Shown one piece after another: positions 12,037 to 25,526 of a stretch of DNA of 64,000 nt. The notes below the pieces were generated by a model. The model saw only the letters and a program-made list of their open reading frames with translations, made no database searches and was not told where the DNA came from. The DNA is from Adineta steineri. Lineage: Eukaryota; Rotifera; Eurotatoria; Adinetida; Adinetidae. The position numbers and the translations under genes are program-made. Location: contig CAJNOI010000028.1 of the NCBI GenBank assembly GCA_905250115.1, positions 696,611 through 760,610 of the forward strand, read 5' to 3'. Position 1 is the stretch's first letter, and each line of letters opens with the position of its first letter.

Positions 12037-13078
12037 AACGATGGAATGTTATATAACTTGATAAATCTTCAGTCAATCCAGATAATAAATTATTTTTTAT
12101 TTATTTAGAACATGGCTCGTAATTAACTTCGCAGCATATTTTCCAAAGCCAAAAATTTAACTTCAAAATCCTACATCATCAACGACTATTTCGATAAATT
12201 ATATATTTACTTATACTTATTATGTATGTACCACATCTTCTATATACCATCCCCTTTTCCTCCGCATATTCATCTCCTATAATAATCCAACTATTGATTC
12301 AAGCTAGTTATATGTTGTAAGTATTTTATTGTTTTTTTTTCTCTATTCGTAATTTTTATTATTTTTTTCGAAGAATCCATAAAATAATCAAACGAATTTA
12401 TTCTAACAACACTGGTGATTCAGCAATAATCGGTAAATAGATAACTAGAAATACATTACTCAGAATTCAATTGCGATCTTTCATCCAAATATACGATCAA
12501 TGATGTCCAAGCGGATTAATATTAAACAATACATTTTTAATATGAAATAAAAAAGAAAACTATCCATAAAAATTCGTACTTTCTCTTTATTGAAGGTATA
12601 AATGAATATATTAATTGTTTTATCAATGTTTACATTGATAAATATAATCAATTTATTGTAAATTCCTCTAGTGTGAAATAAATAAACATTTTTAATCAAA
12701 AAAAACATTCTTTCTCTATCTGAACCAAAGAAGAAGAAAAAAAACAATCACATAAATATGTCGATAGTATCAATTAAATATTTACAATCGATACAGCTAA
12801 AAAAAACAATTCTAACGAATATTATTCATTCGGTGTTACAGCTGTTAAAGATTCAGTTGCTATGCTATTATTATTATTTTTATTTAAATGTGATTGATGA
12901 AGATATTGATATTGTGAAAGTTGATCAGCATGACAATAATCATATGGTGAATCATAATAGGGCTAAAATAATAGAATTAAGATACTATAGCTTATTATCT
13001 TGTATGCTTACAATTATTGTTGCTTCAGAATTATTGAGTACATCTAAAGATCAAAATATAAATGGATGAATACATACG
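12037..13078. other. AT-rich intergenic
   Basis: No supported gene. Homopolymer and AT-rich tracts dominate. The open frame at 12758-13069 lacks any recognisable domain and probably covers the 3' flank of the PDZ gene. Confidence 0.4.
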
Positions 13079-14800
13079 TTATTTAAATCTACCTGTTGTC
13101 TGTTCTATTTCTCCACCAACACCACCTTTATAATGTAGGTATGAAATAACTGAATCAGGTATTGTTTTTTTATTTGTTGATGGTGTTGCTGTTTTAATGG
13201 GTGGTTTTGCAGTTAAACCAGTTGACATTAACATCATTTGATTAGTTAATGTACGTTGATTATCATGTATTTTTGATCGATGTTTTTTTATATCATTATT
13301 ACAACGTTTTGTTGTAGCTCCAGATGCAGCTAAAACACTATTTGATGATGTTTTTAGTTTATTACCTTTATTTGTTGACGATGATTTATTGTTTACACGA
13401 GGTTGTGTATTCGCATTTGAACGAGTTTTTTTCGATGAAGAACGCGTTTTCGGTGTTGTAGGAGGAGCTCGAGAATTTAATGGAGTTTGCGGTAATAGAT
13501 TAGTCGAAGGTGGTAGTGGTGGATTTGGTTGAACGAAAGAACGATTAATCGGTGCTAAAAAAAAGATACTAAAAAAACATCCAGAATTCTTCTATTTCAA
13601 TTTACTATCATTATCATAATGTTCAAAATCATCTCGCCATTTGACTTTGCTTGGTGTATTCACTGCTGTTGGTCGATTTTCTATTGTTAAATTAGCTTGT
13701 GTATGATTTAATGGACGTTGTACACGAAGAATAACCTAATAAAAAAAGATCAATAAAATAAATATATTACTGTTTTTGAACATACTGGGTAAGGTGATGC
13801 ATAACTAAGAATAGTTAATGCATCTTCATACACAATCGAATCGAAACATACAGTTAATGCCATGATACGATCACCTATCAAATAAATTCTAATAGAATAA
13901 AAAAAAGCTCATGTTAATTTAACCTGTTGCTAATTGATTCGATGCTGAATTTGATTTTTTTTGAGCTTGTGAAAAATTTTTATCAAGTATTTCTTTAATA
14001 AATATTCCTGCACGCATATTTCCTGTTATACTAAAATTAAGACCACCAAATGTTGGATCTAATAATTCAATATCAATCATTTCGAAATCCTAATGAAAAT
14101 TAAAAGCAACAAGAAAAAAACAAGAAAGAAATTTAAAACAAACTTGATCCATATTCACTGAACGAAATGAAGATGAAATACGATTTAACCAATCAATACG
14201 ATTATAATGACTATTTATACTTGAAGTTTGGGAATGACGAAATGGAAATGTACCAAACTAGAAATAAATAATTAAATCAAAAGAAGAAATTTTATTTTTT
14301 TACTTTATAAGCAGTAACATCAAGTGGTAATGGATTAGCATTATGATCTAAACATATAGAAGAAGAATTATCGAATTAGTTTCTTAGAAACAAACCATCG
14401 TTGATCTTTTGTTTTCGTTTAGGAGTCAATGAAGACGAAACAGCAAATTGATGATGTTGTTGTAAATTTTTTATTTTATGATTATCATACATATGTTTAT
14501 AATGTAATTCTATGAAATACAAAAAATCAATTAATAATAAATACAAAAACTAGAAAAAAAACCTTTAAATTTTGGTCGTAAATAAATTAACCATGTAAGA
14601 AATCCAATCAATGCTGATAATAATAATGTACCAATAATTGAACCAATTAAAGCTCCATTTGTTACACATGATGCATCTAATTTGCTTGATTTTTGTAATG
14701 CAGGAGTTGTTATTCCTGTACCACTAAGTTCAAGAAAAGGATCAACTAGAACACTACCAGTAACAACTGTAGTTTGACTTTGAACTAAATCAATTGACAT
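13079..14800 (-). CDS. Single-pass membrane protein with PDZ domain
   Basis: Eight exons join in frame: 14800-14563, 14509-14396, 14347-14304, 14257-14144, 14089-13924, 13874-13786, 13735-13606 and 13554-13079, giving about 456 residues. A short Ser/Thr-rich N-terminal part is followed by one membrane helix (GALIGSIIGTLLLSALIGFL, about 49-68) and a basic stop-transfer LRPKFKG. A PDZ domain spans exons 5-7 (about 170-267), with GGLNFSITGN as the carboxylate-binding loop, AGIFIKEIL, GDRIMALTVCF and EDALTILSYASPYPVILRVQ. The C-terminal 160 residues are basic, low-complexity Ser/Thr/Pro/Lys. PDZ domains bind C-terminal tails, so this may scaffold partners at a membrane. The founding family is not recognised. 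A further 5' exon could lie in the gap at 14925-15024. Confidence 0.8.
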
Positions 14801-14924
14801 TTGTTACATGAATTGAACTAGATAAGATAATTATATATATATATTAGAATAAATGAAAGAAAGTAATGTGTCAATGATAATTTTTCATTCTACCTGGAAT
14901 TGAGGATAAAGAAATATACATAAT

Positions 14925-15024
14925 NNNNNNNNNNNNNNNNNNNNNNNNNNNNNNNNNNNNNNNNNNNNNNNNNNNNNNNNNNNNNNNNNNNNNNNNNNNN
15001 NNNNNNNNNNNNNNNNNNNNNNNN
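14925..15024. other. 100-N assembly gap
   Basis: Exactly 100 N, the usual placeholder for a scaffold join of unknown size. Directly to its right, sequence starts inside an exon that has a full copy at 56740. Confidence 0.99.
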
Positions 15025-18000
15025 TGAACATTATGGTGATAAATTAAAATGTTCATGTTCATTGATTGCATCAACATATGGTCAATTCGTCAAAATTCAA
15101 CCACTATTTCATGAGGTAAGAATAGATTACTCTAGCCTGCTGAAAATGAAAGGTAGCACACTGTCATAGTTTCGTCTTTAAATTTTTTTGAAAAATAGTT
15201 AACAATGAAGTTCATTCTCTTTCTTTATTAACTATAGATATGTTCAAGTCCATTTGCTTCGGATCAGTGGCGAATAAATCTTACAGCTGGTCTTGTTCCT
15301 AATCTTACTGAGTACGAACAAAGAGATTATCGTCGTTTTCTCTCTGCTCATTTACAATTTCTTACTGGATTATGTCAGCTTTCCATGGAATTAGTGAATG
15401 ATGCTGTGAATCAACTCAATTCCTCACTACTCGTCACTACTCAACTTCTGTCGGAAACAGGTTTTAATGAAAGCATTCATTTGATGATTAACCAGAGGAA
15501 ATCACTTGCCCCTACAAGTTTCGCTCGTATTTTTTTCTTAACACGAAGTATAAATAATGGAAATGCTATTATATCAAGCTATGGAACGAACTTCGAGTAT
15601 GTTTTATCTTTCCCTAGTGACTTCTTTTATCTTATGACTAAACCTATAATCTATGACAATGAATGTTCCTGTGGTTTGTATTCAAATTGCACCAGTCAAG
15701 CAAGTTTTATCGGAGCCAATTCCTCCGACACCATTCCTATCAAAGGTTTGAAAATAGGCTGCACACCAAGTGAATCTTTTCGATTGTCGACTCTCGAATG
15801 TTTCTATAATCAATCATGCATTAGTCTTATAGAACAATATACTAATTATACGAGCAATATTAATTCGACAAGCTCTCCTATTTCGCTTTCCGCAAATATG
15901 AGTAGATTCTCTATGAACACCGTCGTGGCCGAACTTATAAATGAACTATTCATTGAGCAATGGGTAACAACAATTAGTTATTCATCTTATTACCAACAAT
16001 GCTCACCCTTACTGTGCTCGTATACCTACAGCCAGCAATTTAACTTATTGTATACAATAACACTTCTGCTTGGTCTTCAAGGTGGTCTCACCATTGTTCT
16101 CAAATGGATCTGTCCTAAACTAGTTCGAATTGTAGAGAAAGTATATCAACATCGAAAGAAACGCACGAACATTGTTCAACCCGCCAGCTCCCTTGAAATC
16201 GCGGTCGCTGATCATATTCAAACAGACATCGGCAATCCTACTAATGGTGAACAACCAACGTCAATGAGTAACACATCTCAGTACGTTGTTTTTGTTTTCA
16301 TTTGATTCATAGTTTATAATTCTCTTTATTAGAACAAGGTTGGTTTCACCAGTCCAATGTTTTTTGAAAATCGGCTTAGGATGTATACTATTGTTGTTTC
16401 TAACAATGGCTCTCATCATATATTCTATTTATATCGCTCGACAAGGAAAGAATGAAGTCGTATTAACAAGTAGGATTCTTTAATAATTGTTTCACTAAAT
16501 GTCGCTATATTTGATCTATAAGATGATATAACGACGAATATTTCAGCATAATTTTAGTTTTAGCATTACTCTAAGATGTATATGATTCATATATACGACG
16601 AAGGTGTGGGGCAAAATGCGGATAAGGAGGATTTATCTGAAAATTATTCTAAAACTAAATGTATTCCTAAAAATAGGTACAACTTTTCTTTCTTAATGCC
16701 CGTTTATATTCGAATTCGGCTTAGGCAGCTACTCATTTTGGGCATTGTGTTTAGCATATAATAAGCTTGCATCAATTTCTCGTAATGAGCTATTTTGATC
16801 GCACGAAAGAAACATTGATTGTGTTTGGGTTATACTTTTCCTTAGATTTTCCTTTATATCTACGTTTTTGTATGCATCATATGTCTTTATTAGAATCCTC
16901 GACAACTGCGATAATCAGTACCGGTACACAGACAACAACAAGTACAACAACAACCAGTTCAGCTGAAAACAGTCAGTATATTTAAACTATTTCTATTTTC
17001 TAGTATATATAGTCTTTCGCATAAGTTAAAGATAGAAGTGATCAATTTTCTGATATGTTAATTTTGGAAAAAATATATTCTTTTAGCTGTAATTTATACA
17101 ACAAATTTTTTTATTTTAAAGCTCAGATAAGACATTCAGCGTTTTTGATCACAGGAGAAACAGAGAGAGGCTTCTGCTGCCACAAATTCAAATTTTCAAA
17201 CAGAATTTTTGATAATGCTGTCTGTGAACTTTTACAGGCCGATTCAATAGAAAATTTCGTCATTTGTCGAAATAAAATCAAAGTAACAATACTTTTACTA
17301 AATTTCTTGTAGAAAATCGTGTGTGGGTGTGAAATAAAATGAACCCTGATACCCACACCCTCACCCTTCCCCAACTATTGTAAAGCTAAGCCCCACTGAT
17401 TAATATACAACTTTATCCTTTTTAGTACCCACTTGCCAGTTGAAATTTCAACGAATAGTAATACATGGTGTGAATTCCTCTAATATTGTAATACGACAAC
17501 CAGCCATTGTTGCTGATTTCAATAATGACAATCGACTTGATCTCGTTTTTCTCTATACAAAGCCAAATGCTGTGAATGTATTGCTCGGAAATGGGAACGG
17601 AACGTTTATAGTACAGTGGGTGTTACTGCAAGGAAGCCTTAATGTTTTGAGTAGCATTACTTCTGGTGATTTAAACAATGATAAGATACTTGATCTCGCT
17701 TTTGTCGATCAATATGCAAACACTGTGAATATTGTATTCGGGAATGGAAACGGAACTTTTGGATCAGTAAAGACTTTATCAGTAGGAAATGGTAGTTTTT
17801 TGCAAGGAATTACTGTAGCTGATTTCAATGGTGACACTTACTTGGATATTGCTGTTGCTAACGAATACCAAAATAATGTTCGTGTGTTTTTTGGAGATGG
17901 TAAACAAACCTTTATAGCACAAACGACATTATATACTGGACGTAGCAGTTGGCCGAATGCGATCGCTGCTGCAGACTTTAACAGTGATGGTTATAAAGAT

Positions 18001-18561
18001 ATTGCTGTTGTCAATTATTATGCTAGAAATGTCGGTATATTTCTCGCGTATGGTAATGGATCTTTTCAAGCACAGCAGACGTCTTTCACCGGTGGTTATT
18101 ACAATCCAGTAGCTTTCAATGTTGCTGATTTCAATAGTGACGGTCGATTCGACGTCGCTGTATTATATGGTTCTGATAATTCGATAGGTGTATTATTTGG
18201 ATTAGGTAATGGTACTTTGGGTTCGACAGCAAAGTTTGTCCTAGGAGATAAACTAATAACAACAGAAGTTGCCGTCGGTGATTTTAATGGTGATGGTTAC
18301 CTGGATATTAGTGGTAGTACGGGTAATTACACGATAGTTGTCTTAGTTGGGAATAAGAATGGAAACTTTGAGCAGCAAGTAATACCGACGTTTGATGACT
18401 ATGATCTTCCGATACCATCTGCTGCCGGGGACTTTAATGGTGATGGTTATCAAGACATAGTCAGTATGGACCAATGGGAGGGATTTTTATATATACTCTT
18501 GAATACAGGTCAATGCTATCCAAATAAGACTCTTGACACAAGTACACCCATCCACCAATGA
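15025..18561 (+). CDS. FG-GAP propeller membrane protein, copy 1, 5' cut by gap
   Basis: Same gene as 56422-60446 with identical exon lengths. Exons are 15025-15115 (partial), 15238-16280, 16333-16469, 16894-16971 and 17426-18561. The missing 5' part of exon 1, with the cytoplasmic leader and first membrane helix, lies in the gap. What remains encodes the Cys-rich ectodomain (CSCSLIAS, ECSCGLYSNC, GCTPSESF), a membrane segment (NLLYTITLLLGLQGGLTIVL), a basic cytoplasmic linker (YQHRKKRTN), a third membrane helix (FLKIGLGCILLLFLTMALII), a Thr-rich stalk and seven FG-GAP repeats. Repeat cores such as VADFNNDNRLDLVFL, VADFNGDTYLDIAVA and AGDFNGDGYQDIVSM carry the Ca-binding DxNxDGxxD pattern. 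Seven repeats suit a complete beta-propeller of the integrin-alpha kind. The role is unknown; a surface receptor or adhesion protein is an inference. Confidence 0.85.
17317..17371. repeat. Telomere-like palindrome in intron 4
   Basis: GTGTGTGGGTGTGAAAT faces ACCCACACCCTCACCC inside the intron between the Thr-rich stalk exon and the FG-GAP exon. The second gene copy has a decayed version at about 59187-59240. Confidence 0.65.
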
Positions 18562-21500
18562 CTTGCGTGAAATTTTTATCTTGAAATATTCTTATTGCAT
18601 AAATATTCTCAGAAAACATATTTACTTGAAAGAAAAAAAATATTATAAAAACGATATCTACTTATCTCAAACTAGTTAGAAAGCTTTTCGTAATTATTTC
18701 TATAACAATATTCTATTTTTTTATGTCGCAAGTACTTTGCAGAAGAACAAGATAAAGATGACCAGAGAGTATCTGACTTTATCAACTCTTCTGTAGTCTT
18801 TTCTTTTTTTCTGTCGCTTATTGTGTTTATTACGTTGCTTAGTTGTTCAAGTGCTTTTGTATTGTTTGTTTGTTTGTCACTAATCTTAAATTGTATTACC
18901 ACTTTCAAACTTATTTAGAACTCTGAATAAAATATCCATTTAAAACAACCAAGAATCTCAATTACATACATATTTTGAACAAACCAATAAAAATAACGAG
19001 TAACTAACTCATTAGGACAACTCGTAGAGGGTGTGGGTGGGTGTTCATTCTATCTATACCTCGACGCTTACCCAAGCTCACATTCATCTTCAATACATGA
19101 TCAGACTTCGTCGATTATGTACTTAGTGTCTGCAAGACTTTTATGCAAACAGAAATCTAACCATTCATCTCTCTCATATTCATAAGTGAAAATACGATTT
19201 CATTATCATTTGTAGTTTAATATTTTCAAAATGAGAAAAAAAACTATATACCTTGCTTGCTATTCCTTTACTACCGATTGGTTTTGCATATTATTAAAAG
19301 CGATAGAAAAGAAAAAATAATAATCTAGTCAAAGACTTAAAAAACAAAACATGTTACAGAAAATTACCTTGAGAAATATATTTTGCAGCTCATACGCTAT
19401 CTATTTGTGATGATATCATTTGTGTATGAAATGTATCGTTAAAAAGACATTTAAATTAGTGAAGAACTTAGAATGAAAAAATAGAAATATGTGTAGAATT
19501 AATATATGTTCGAATGTGCTTTGATAGATGTAGACCATATGTCAATAAGTTCTCATTTGATTGATAGACAATGAAACAACTAAGATAGCCATGATAATTC
19601 TTTGTTTCATCAGTCAAAGGCTGAACAACAGTTCAGCGATATAAGACAAGTAAAAATGGGTGAGTATGGGGTTAGAGACAAGAGACATTGACATCCTTAA
19701 GATAATTTTGATAGAGTAATTTGTTCAAAAGCATCCATAAACATATCGTCTTCCTCATATGTGATATAAATATGAGATCTAACCGACTATTTCTACGATA
19801 AACATCGAAAAAATATTCTATATCGTGACTTGTAATCCATCCGGTATAGTATCATCTAAAAAATAGAAGCTATTTTAAATGTATATCAGAGATTTTTGGA
19901 CATTTCTCTACTTGTTTTTATATAATATAGAAATTAAAATCTTTTTTATCATTTTATTGTTCAATTCTGTACAAACTAACAAATAATATTTAGTTTTCTT
20001 TAATTTAGTCATGATCAATATAAATTGCTATAGCAGATCTTTAATTTCATTAAAAAATGACTTTAATTAATAATTATTAAATAATAGTATACCTATGCAT
20101 TTACTGATAGATACTTTCTCATTACCTAGTTTCACAACCAATCGAAGAAAAGCAAAGGTTTGTTTTGCTTGTTTTTATATGATAATATCTTTCGATGAAT
20201 AATCGTTGTTTTTTTTTTATACGAATACATCAAACTATGTGGTTTATATGTTGAGCGATCATCAAAGTACCTGGAAGATGTTGGATGAATCGTAACAATT
20301 CTAGTAAGATTATTAAAATTTCTATAGTTACAACAAAACTACATATCGATATGTTTCATTGATCAAAAATTTGAGAGATTATTAATTAACATTTTGTATC
20401 GAATAATACCTTTCACAAGTTAAGTAATAATCAAATACATCAGTATTTAATGACACGTAATACTTAAATGTGTTTGAAAAATATTTCAATGCACATACAT
20501 AGTATAATCAAGACATATATATACAATTAATATTCAATCTAATTATTAAGTAACAATACAAATTTGATTTTAAATCAATATTAGATATCAGCTTCAAGAG
20601 ATTAATTTATTTCTGAATATTAATTATTTTTGCAATGAGTAATAAAAAATGAATATAATTAGATGTAAACTGCAGAATCAAAGAGAAAAACATATGACGT
20701 ATATTTATTACTCAATTCTTTTTCTTCAATGTAGAGAATTACTAAAAACTTTAATTATCCAGTTTTATTTCTCATCTATCAAGAAATATACGATAGATAC
20801 TTCTGTGAGTATTCAATTTATATATATACGCAGATAATGTTTGGTTGAGATTTAAATTTTCTAATTGATACTTATTTTATCAAAACAATTGTAAATTTCG
20901 ATCGTGTATGTCATAGTAATCAAACATTAGAATTTTATTTATTGTTATTTTATCTTTATTACATACAATAGTAGTACTCTATTTTTGTTTTAAATAATTT
21001 TAAAAGTATTTTGCATTTGTTAACCAAGTAATACACATGAGAAGAGAGTTAAAAGAAAAAAGAACATTATTCTTTTTTGCGTCCTTCAACCGCACGCGGA
21101 GCGTAAAGAATCAAAGAGTCTTTTTTTTCTTCTATTTCATACGTTACTGTGTTTTATTTTAATGACGTATAATTTCTTTTGACTATACAACAAATAAATG
21201 TTGCTATGTCTGGTTTTTGCAATAATTCAAACAGTAACTAATGTGAAATCTATTTGATTTCTACATTAAATTACACTAATCTACGTCATCGAAGAATAAA
21301 ATTATTTTTTGTTTTTATATATATATAATGAGAGTATTTCGTATAGACATATTGATAGTATCTGCCCATTTCAAGATATATTGCCTTTCAGCGTTTTTTA
21401 AGTAATTCAAGAAAGTAAACAGCTGACTAATATGCAACTTTTATGAGTCGAACGATGAGAGAGGAGAACATGTTTTTCTTTCAATATTGCGTAAGAAAAA

Positions 21501-21906
21501 AATTGTTTTGAAATTACCGATTTATCACAAGGCATTCGAAAATGTGCATGAAACGATTTAGTGTCTTGACAGTATTTTGATTTTGACATCAAATATAAAT
21601 TAGGGTGGCTTTGTAGATTTATTCCGCTCTACCTTTCAAGTAAAGATAAAGTATCTATTTATAATCGTACGACAGTAATAATTGAGTATGTTTGTCATAT
21701 TTATCAGCTCGCATGGTCACAATGAATTGACGAAGTAAAAAGTCTGTTTAGTCAGCTTATCTTTTTACATGGTTTAAAAAAACATTTTTTACTGATAAAT
21801 ATGTTTTTTCTTTCTTTGAATCGATTTTGATAATTTTTATTATTTTAGAACATAACGTGTCCTTGACTTTTCATCGTGGTATATCTTTATTACAACATTT
21901 TTTGAT
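18562..21906. other. Intergenic, conserved in both duplicate copies
   Basis: No supported gene. This 3.3 kb is closely matched by 60447-63813, with scattered substitutions and small indels. A telomere-like palindrome lies at about 19026-19090 (GAGGGTGTGGGTGGGTG facing ACCCAAGCTCACATTC). A locally GC-rich island, CCTTCAACCGCACGCGGAGC near 21082, is nearly unchanged in the other copy. Candidate open frames are short and without domains. Confidence 0.5.
19026..19090. repeat. Telomere-like palindrome
   Basis: Begins GAGGGTGTGGGTGGGTG. In the duplicate at about 60927-60990 the equivalent element keeps the outer ATCTTGAGAG end and about 41 extra bases (about 60892-60932), which are missing here. 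Confidence 0.6.
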
Positions 21907-23680
21907 ATGTCGTCTCTCGTTCGTGAAGCGCATGTCATGAAACGTTTATTGGTGTGGCCAGTGCGTGTTTCAGGCGTCATAGGATCTTTATTTACAAGAC
22001 AGTTTTCGACGGGGCTTGGATTATGTCAATATGTATCAAAAAATATCTTCAAATCAAATACGATGTGTTTAATGATTACACTTGATTGTTTTGAATGCTT
22101 ACAAAATGATCCTGTTTTTCAGTTTCCACAAGTTAAATATATTTTGGTTATCTGTGATACTATTGACGATGTAAATGAAATGCAACTACGTGTTACACCA
22201 ATAACTGACAAGGTCAAATTCTATACAATAGATGATCTTTTAAAGTGGCCAAGAGAACCTGAATTAGATGTAATATTTGGTTCGCTAGATTCCATCGATC
22301 AAAGCATAAAAGAAGCTCTTCTATCATTAAATAAAGATCGACTTGATCCCACAAGACGAACCATATTCAATCGACTTTCATTCGCTTTAAATCAATTACC
22401 TACGAATCCTCTTCATGGTTTACCTGTGAAAAATATTAATGATTTTACTTCAAATTTCGTTTGTCAATCGTGTGCATTAATTAATGAAAAACCTTATCAA
22501 TTAGAATGTGAACATTATTTATGTGAAGGGTGTTTAAATACGCGAGAAAGGTAAATCTTTTTATTTGATCCAAAATAATATCTATTTCTTCGTACTATTA
22601 GTTGTGCAATATGTCAAACAACTATTTCGCACAATGAAGTATGCATTAACAATAGAATTGTACTACAATCTTATACCATCCTATTTCTTTTGTTCAGGTT
22701 TCATTCGATTCAGAATTACAAATAAAGCTATACTCTAAACCTACTGAATGTTTTGGTTGTGAATGGAAGGGAAAGTTCAAAGAATATTCCGTATGAGATT
22801 TTTTTCAAAATATATGATATATTTCATATTATTTTTAGGAACATTTTAAACAAAATCATCCTAATTTAATCACCTGTCTTATTGAAAATCAACAAGTATA
22901 AATTTTAATTAATAATATTCTTTATATTGAACAATCTTTCACTACTATTTTCAGGCAATTGGAAATGTTGATGACGACGGAATGCCTCTTAATGATTTTT
23001 CGTCTCTAAATGGCACATGCTTATGGAAAATATCGAACATACATCAAATGTTACGTATGTATAAAACATCATTTTTTTCAAAATTCTATCTTTTGTATTA
23101 TCTTTATTAGAAAAGGGTATTTCTGGAGAAATTAATTCGATTTATTCACCTCCATTTTATTTATATCGACATGGTTATAAAATCTGCTTCAGATTATATT
23201 TCAATGGAGATCAAAAAGGACGAAATACACATATGTCAATGTTTTTTGTACTTATGCCTGGTGACTATGATGAAGATCTTCGTTGGCCATTTTCCTTGAA
23301 AGTGACATTTTCTTTGATTGATCAATCAATCGAACATGATGAAAAACATCATATTAGTCAATTCTGCTGGCCTGATACAGCAGAAATATGTTTTGGTTAT
23401 CCAAAATTGAGTTGGAATCTTCCATATGGAATTTCACAATGTTTTTCCTTAGAGGAATTAAAAAAGAATCAAAATAAATTTATTCATGATGATACAATGT
23501 TTTTTGGAATTCAATTTGAAATTTCAACTGAAAAACCAAGTATGATCCTTATATCAAAAGATAATTTATTCTGATTGTTTTTTATCTTTATGTTTAGCGA
23601 ATGGTTTAGGTGAGAAGCCAAATGATCAGCCACACACTGAGGGACCTGATGACGAATTAAACCGTTTAATTGGAATATAA
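21907..23680 (+). CDS. RING / TRAF zinc-finger / MATH protein A
   Basis: TRAF-like protein, about 480 residues. Seven exons join in frame: 21907-22550, 22602-22638, 22698-22790, 22839-22895, 22955-23054, 23111-23539 and 23598-23680. About 180 N-terminal residues match no domain I know. A RING-like finger is then formed across exons 1-2 (FVCQSCALINEKPYQLECEH, then CEGCL and CAICQ), followed by a TRAF-type zinc finger (CFGCEWKGKFKEYSEHFKQN) and a C-terminal MATH domain (LWKISNIHQM, GYKICFRLYFNGD, MSMFFVLMPGDYDEDLRWPF, DDTMFFGIQFEIS). Such proteins usually act as ubiquitin ligases or adaptors below receptors. Compared with protein B at 26783, the coiled-coil exon is cut from 379 to 100 bases, so trimer formation may be weaker. 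A second copy of the first exon starts at 63814. Confidence 0.85.
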
Positions 23681-25526
23681 AGCTATATGGTTGTGATGCA
23701 CAACTATCTATTTAACATATGCCGATAATCTGGACCTGACAGACTACCAGGAAAGTCTTTCATTACTAACGCATTTTTTGTTACAATTGTATTCAATTAA
23801 TTGTCAGTTTGAAAATATGTAGGTTAGAAAAGGAAAAATTTAGTATAGTTCATAGATCTATCAAAGAATCTTGAAATACTAAAATTACTGAAAACATTTA
23901 TTTAACAGAAAAACGTAAAAATAGATTAGTATTAGCGTTAGTAATGATACTGATAAATGGATGAAATATAACGACAGATTATCTTTCTTATCTTAAACAT
24001 GTCCTTTTAGTGCTTATAAGTGACTAATAGATTTTTACATATATTTCTTGAGCCATATTTTTCTAACTGAAAGAGTACAGAAACAACTACGTTTTGTTAA
24101 CATTGATATTTTAATATTGTTCTGCAGTATTAAAATATCAATCGTTTGATAATTAGCATATTTTTTTATAGACTTTTATACTAAATTAAAATGCTTGTTT
24201 TCTATTCAATTTTTTATTCTAAAGAAAAATTGATTAAGTTTACGTTAATATTCATTGTTAATGGGTGGGTTGGTGGTTTACAATGTTTTTAAAACGTATA
24301 TGTTTTTTTTATATACACACATCATAGTCGAGTTAAATTCGAAAAAAATCTGTCTACATTATATTTCTATATTTCTTCTAAATCAATATAATTAGTAATT
24401 ATTTGTTTTGTAAAAGCTATATTAGGATATCCAATTTTCGTAATAATAGAACAGAAATTATTTTCAAATCTGTTATTTTTTTAATAAATAAAAGAGTTTA
24501 AATCTTAGGTTATTCTTTCATTTTAAAAATAAATCTGACTATATTTTTCAAACTGACAAAATTATTATATAATTCAAATGTGTTTTTATGCATGTATTCA
24601 AGATTATATTTTATTTTATTCTTGACATTGTAACAGTATTTTTATGTTTAATATCGAAATATTTATGTATTAATAAAATTAATCAGGATTTGTTTTTGTA
24701 ACTATTTTAATAAAATGATAAAAATTCATAATAATGCAAAATCGATGTAGAAAACAATTCTCAATATGATCTATCTAAAGTTTTTAATTCAAATGATTAT
24801 GTCCTGTATTTTTTCTTTTCTATTTTTATTGACTTTTATGCTCGTATGAAAAAAAAACGGTGCAGTTTTTCTTTATAAAATCTTTGGCACATCAGGGAGA
24901 AGAAAATATTTACATAAGCAATAAAAAGAACTCAACAACGACACAGGCAAAACATTTTTTATTTATACTATGGAATTAATCATATGACAGAAGAAAAATG
25001 AAATATTTTTCTGTTTTATTTATTTTTTTTCCGTTTTACCATAGAAACTTAAATTTTACTGGGTTTTTTTCCAACATACAATATGTTCTCGATTATTAGT
25101 ATATAAATGACTGACGTTACAAGTTTTTTTGCATAAGCGAGTCTATTAAAATGAGCTGGCAGTTTAAAAAATATATTTATTACTTATAACACCGTATGTG
25201 TATTGTATATAGATAGTTTTCTGTCATATTTATAACATATTTCGATTATTTTTAACGTGTATAGAAAAATTTTATTCTTTTTTTCAATTACAGTCATCTT
25301 GAACCCCATTATACAAAAATACACTAAGAATATCCCCAGTTATTATTATAATAACATTATTACTTGTAAAGTCTGTATAAAAGAGTATTATTTCATCTTT
25401 ATCTATTAAGATTACATGATCAAGCAACCTTTGATTAATATTTATTTTCAGACTACTTTTCTTTTATTCTATTGATGATTATTTCTTTAACCTTTATTTC
25501 AACTGAAACAAATTTTACACTTTCAT
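23681..25526. other. Intergenic; right part belongs to a tandem duplication
   Basis: No gene seen. From about 24300 onward it matches 29460-30564, marking the left part of a duplicated unit that also includes the next two genes. Confidence 0.5.

Noticed and set aside
11823..12038. 71-codon open frame
   Set aside because: It overlaps the 246-bp inverted-repeat element almost exactly and starts and ends in its arms, so it is a by-product of that element.
12758..13069. 103-codon open frame on the plus strand
   Set aside because: No domain, very biased AT-rich composition and position in the 3' flank of the PDZ gene; nothing supports translation.
20649..20837. 62-codon open frame kept near 62555 in the duplicate
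   Set aside because: In the duplicate the frame has an early stop (TAG in place of CAG near 62577), so it is not under coding constraint.
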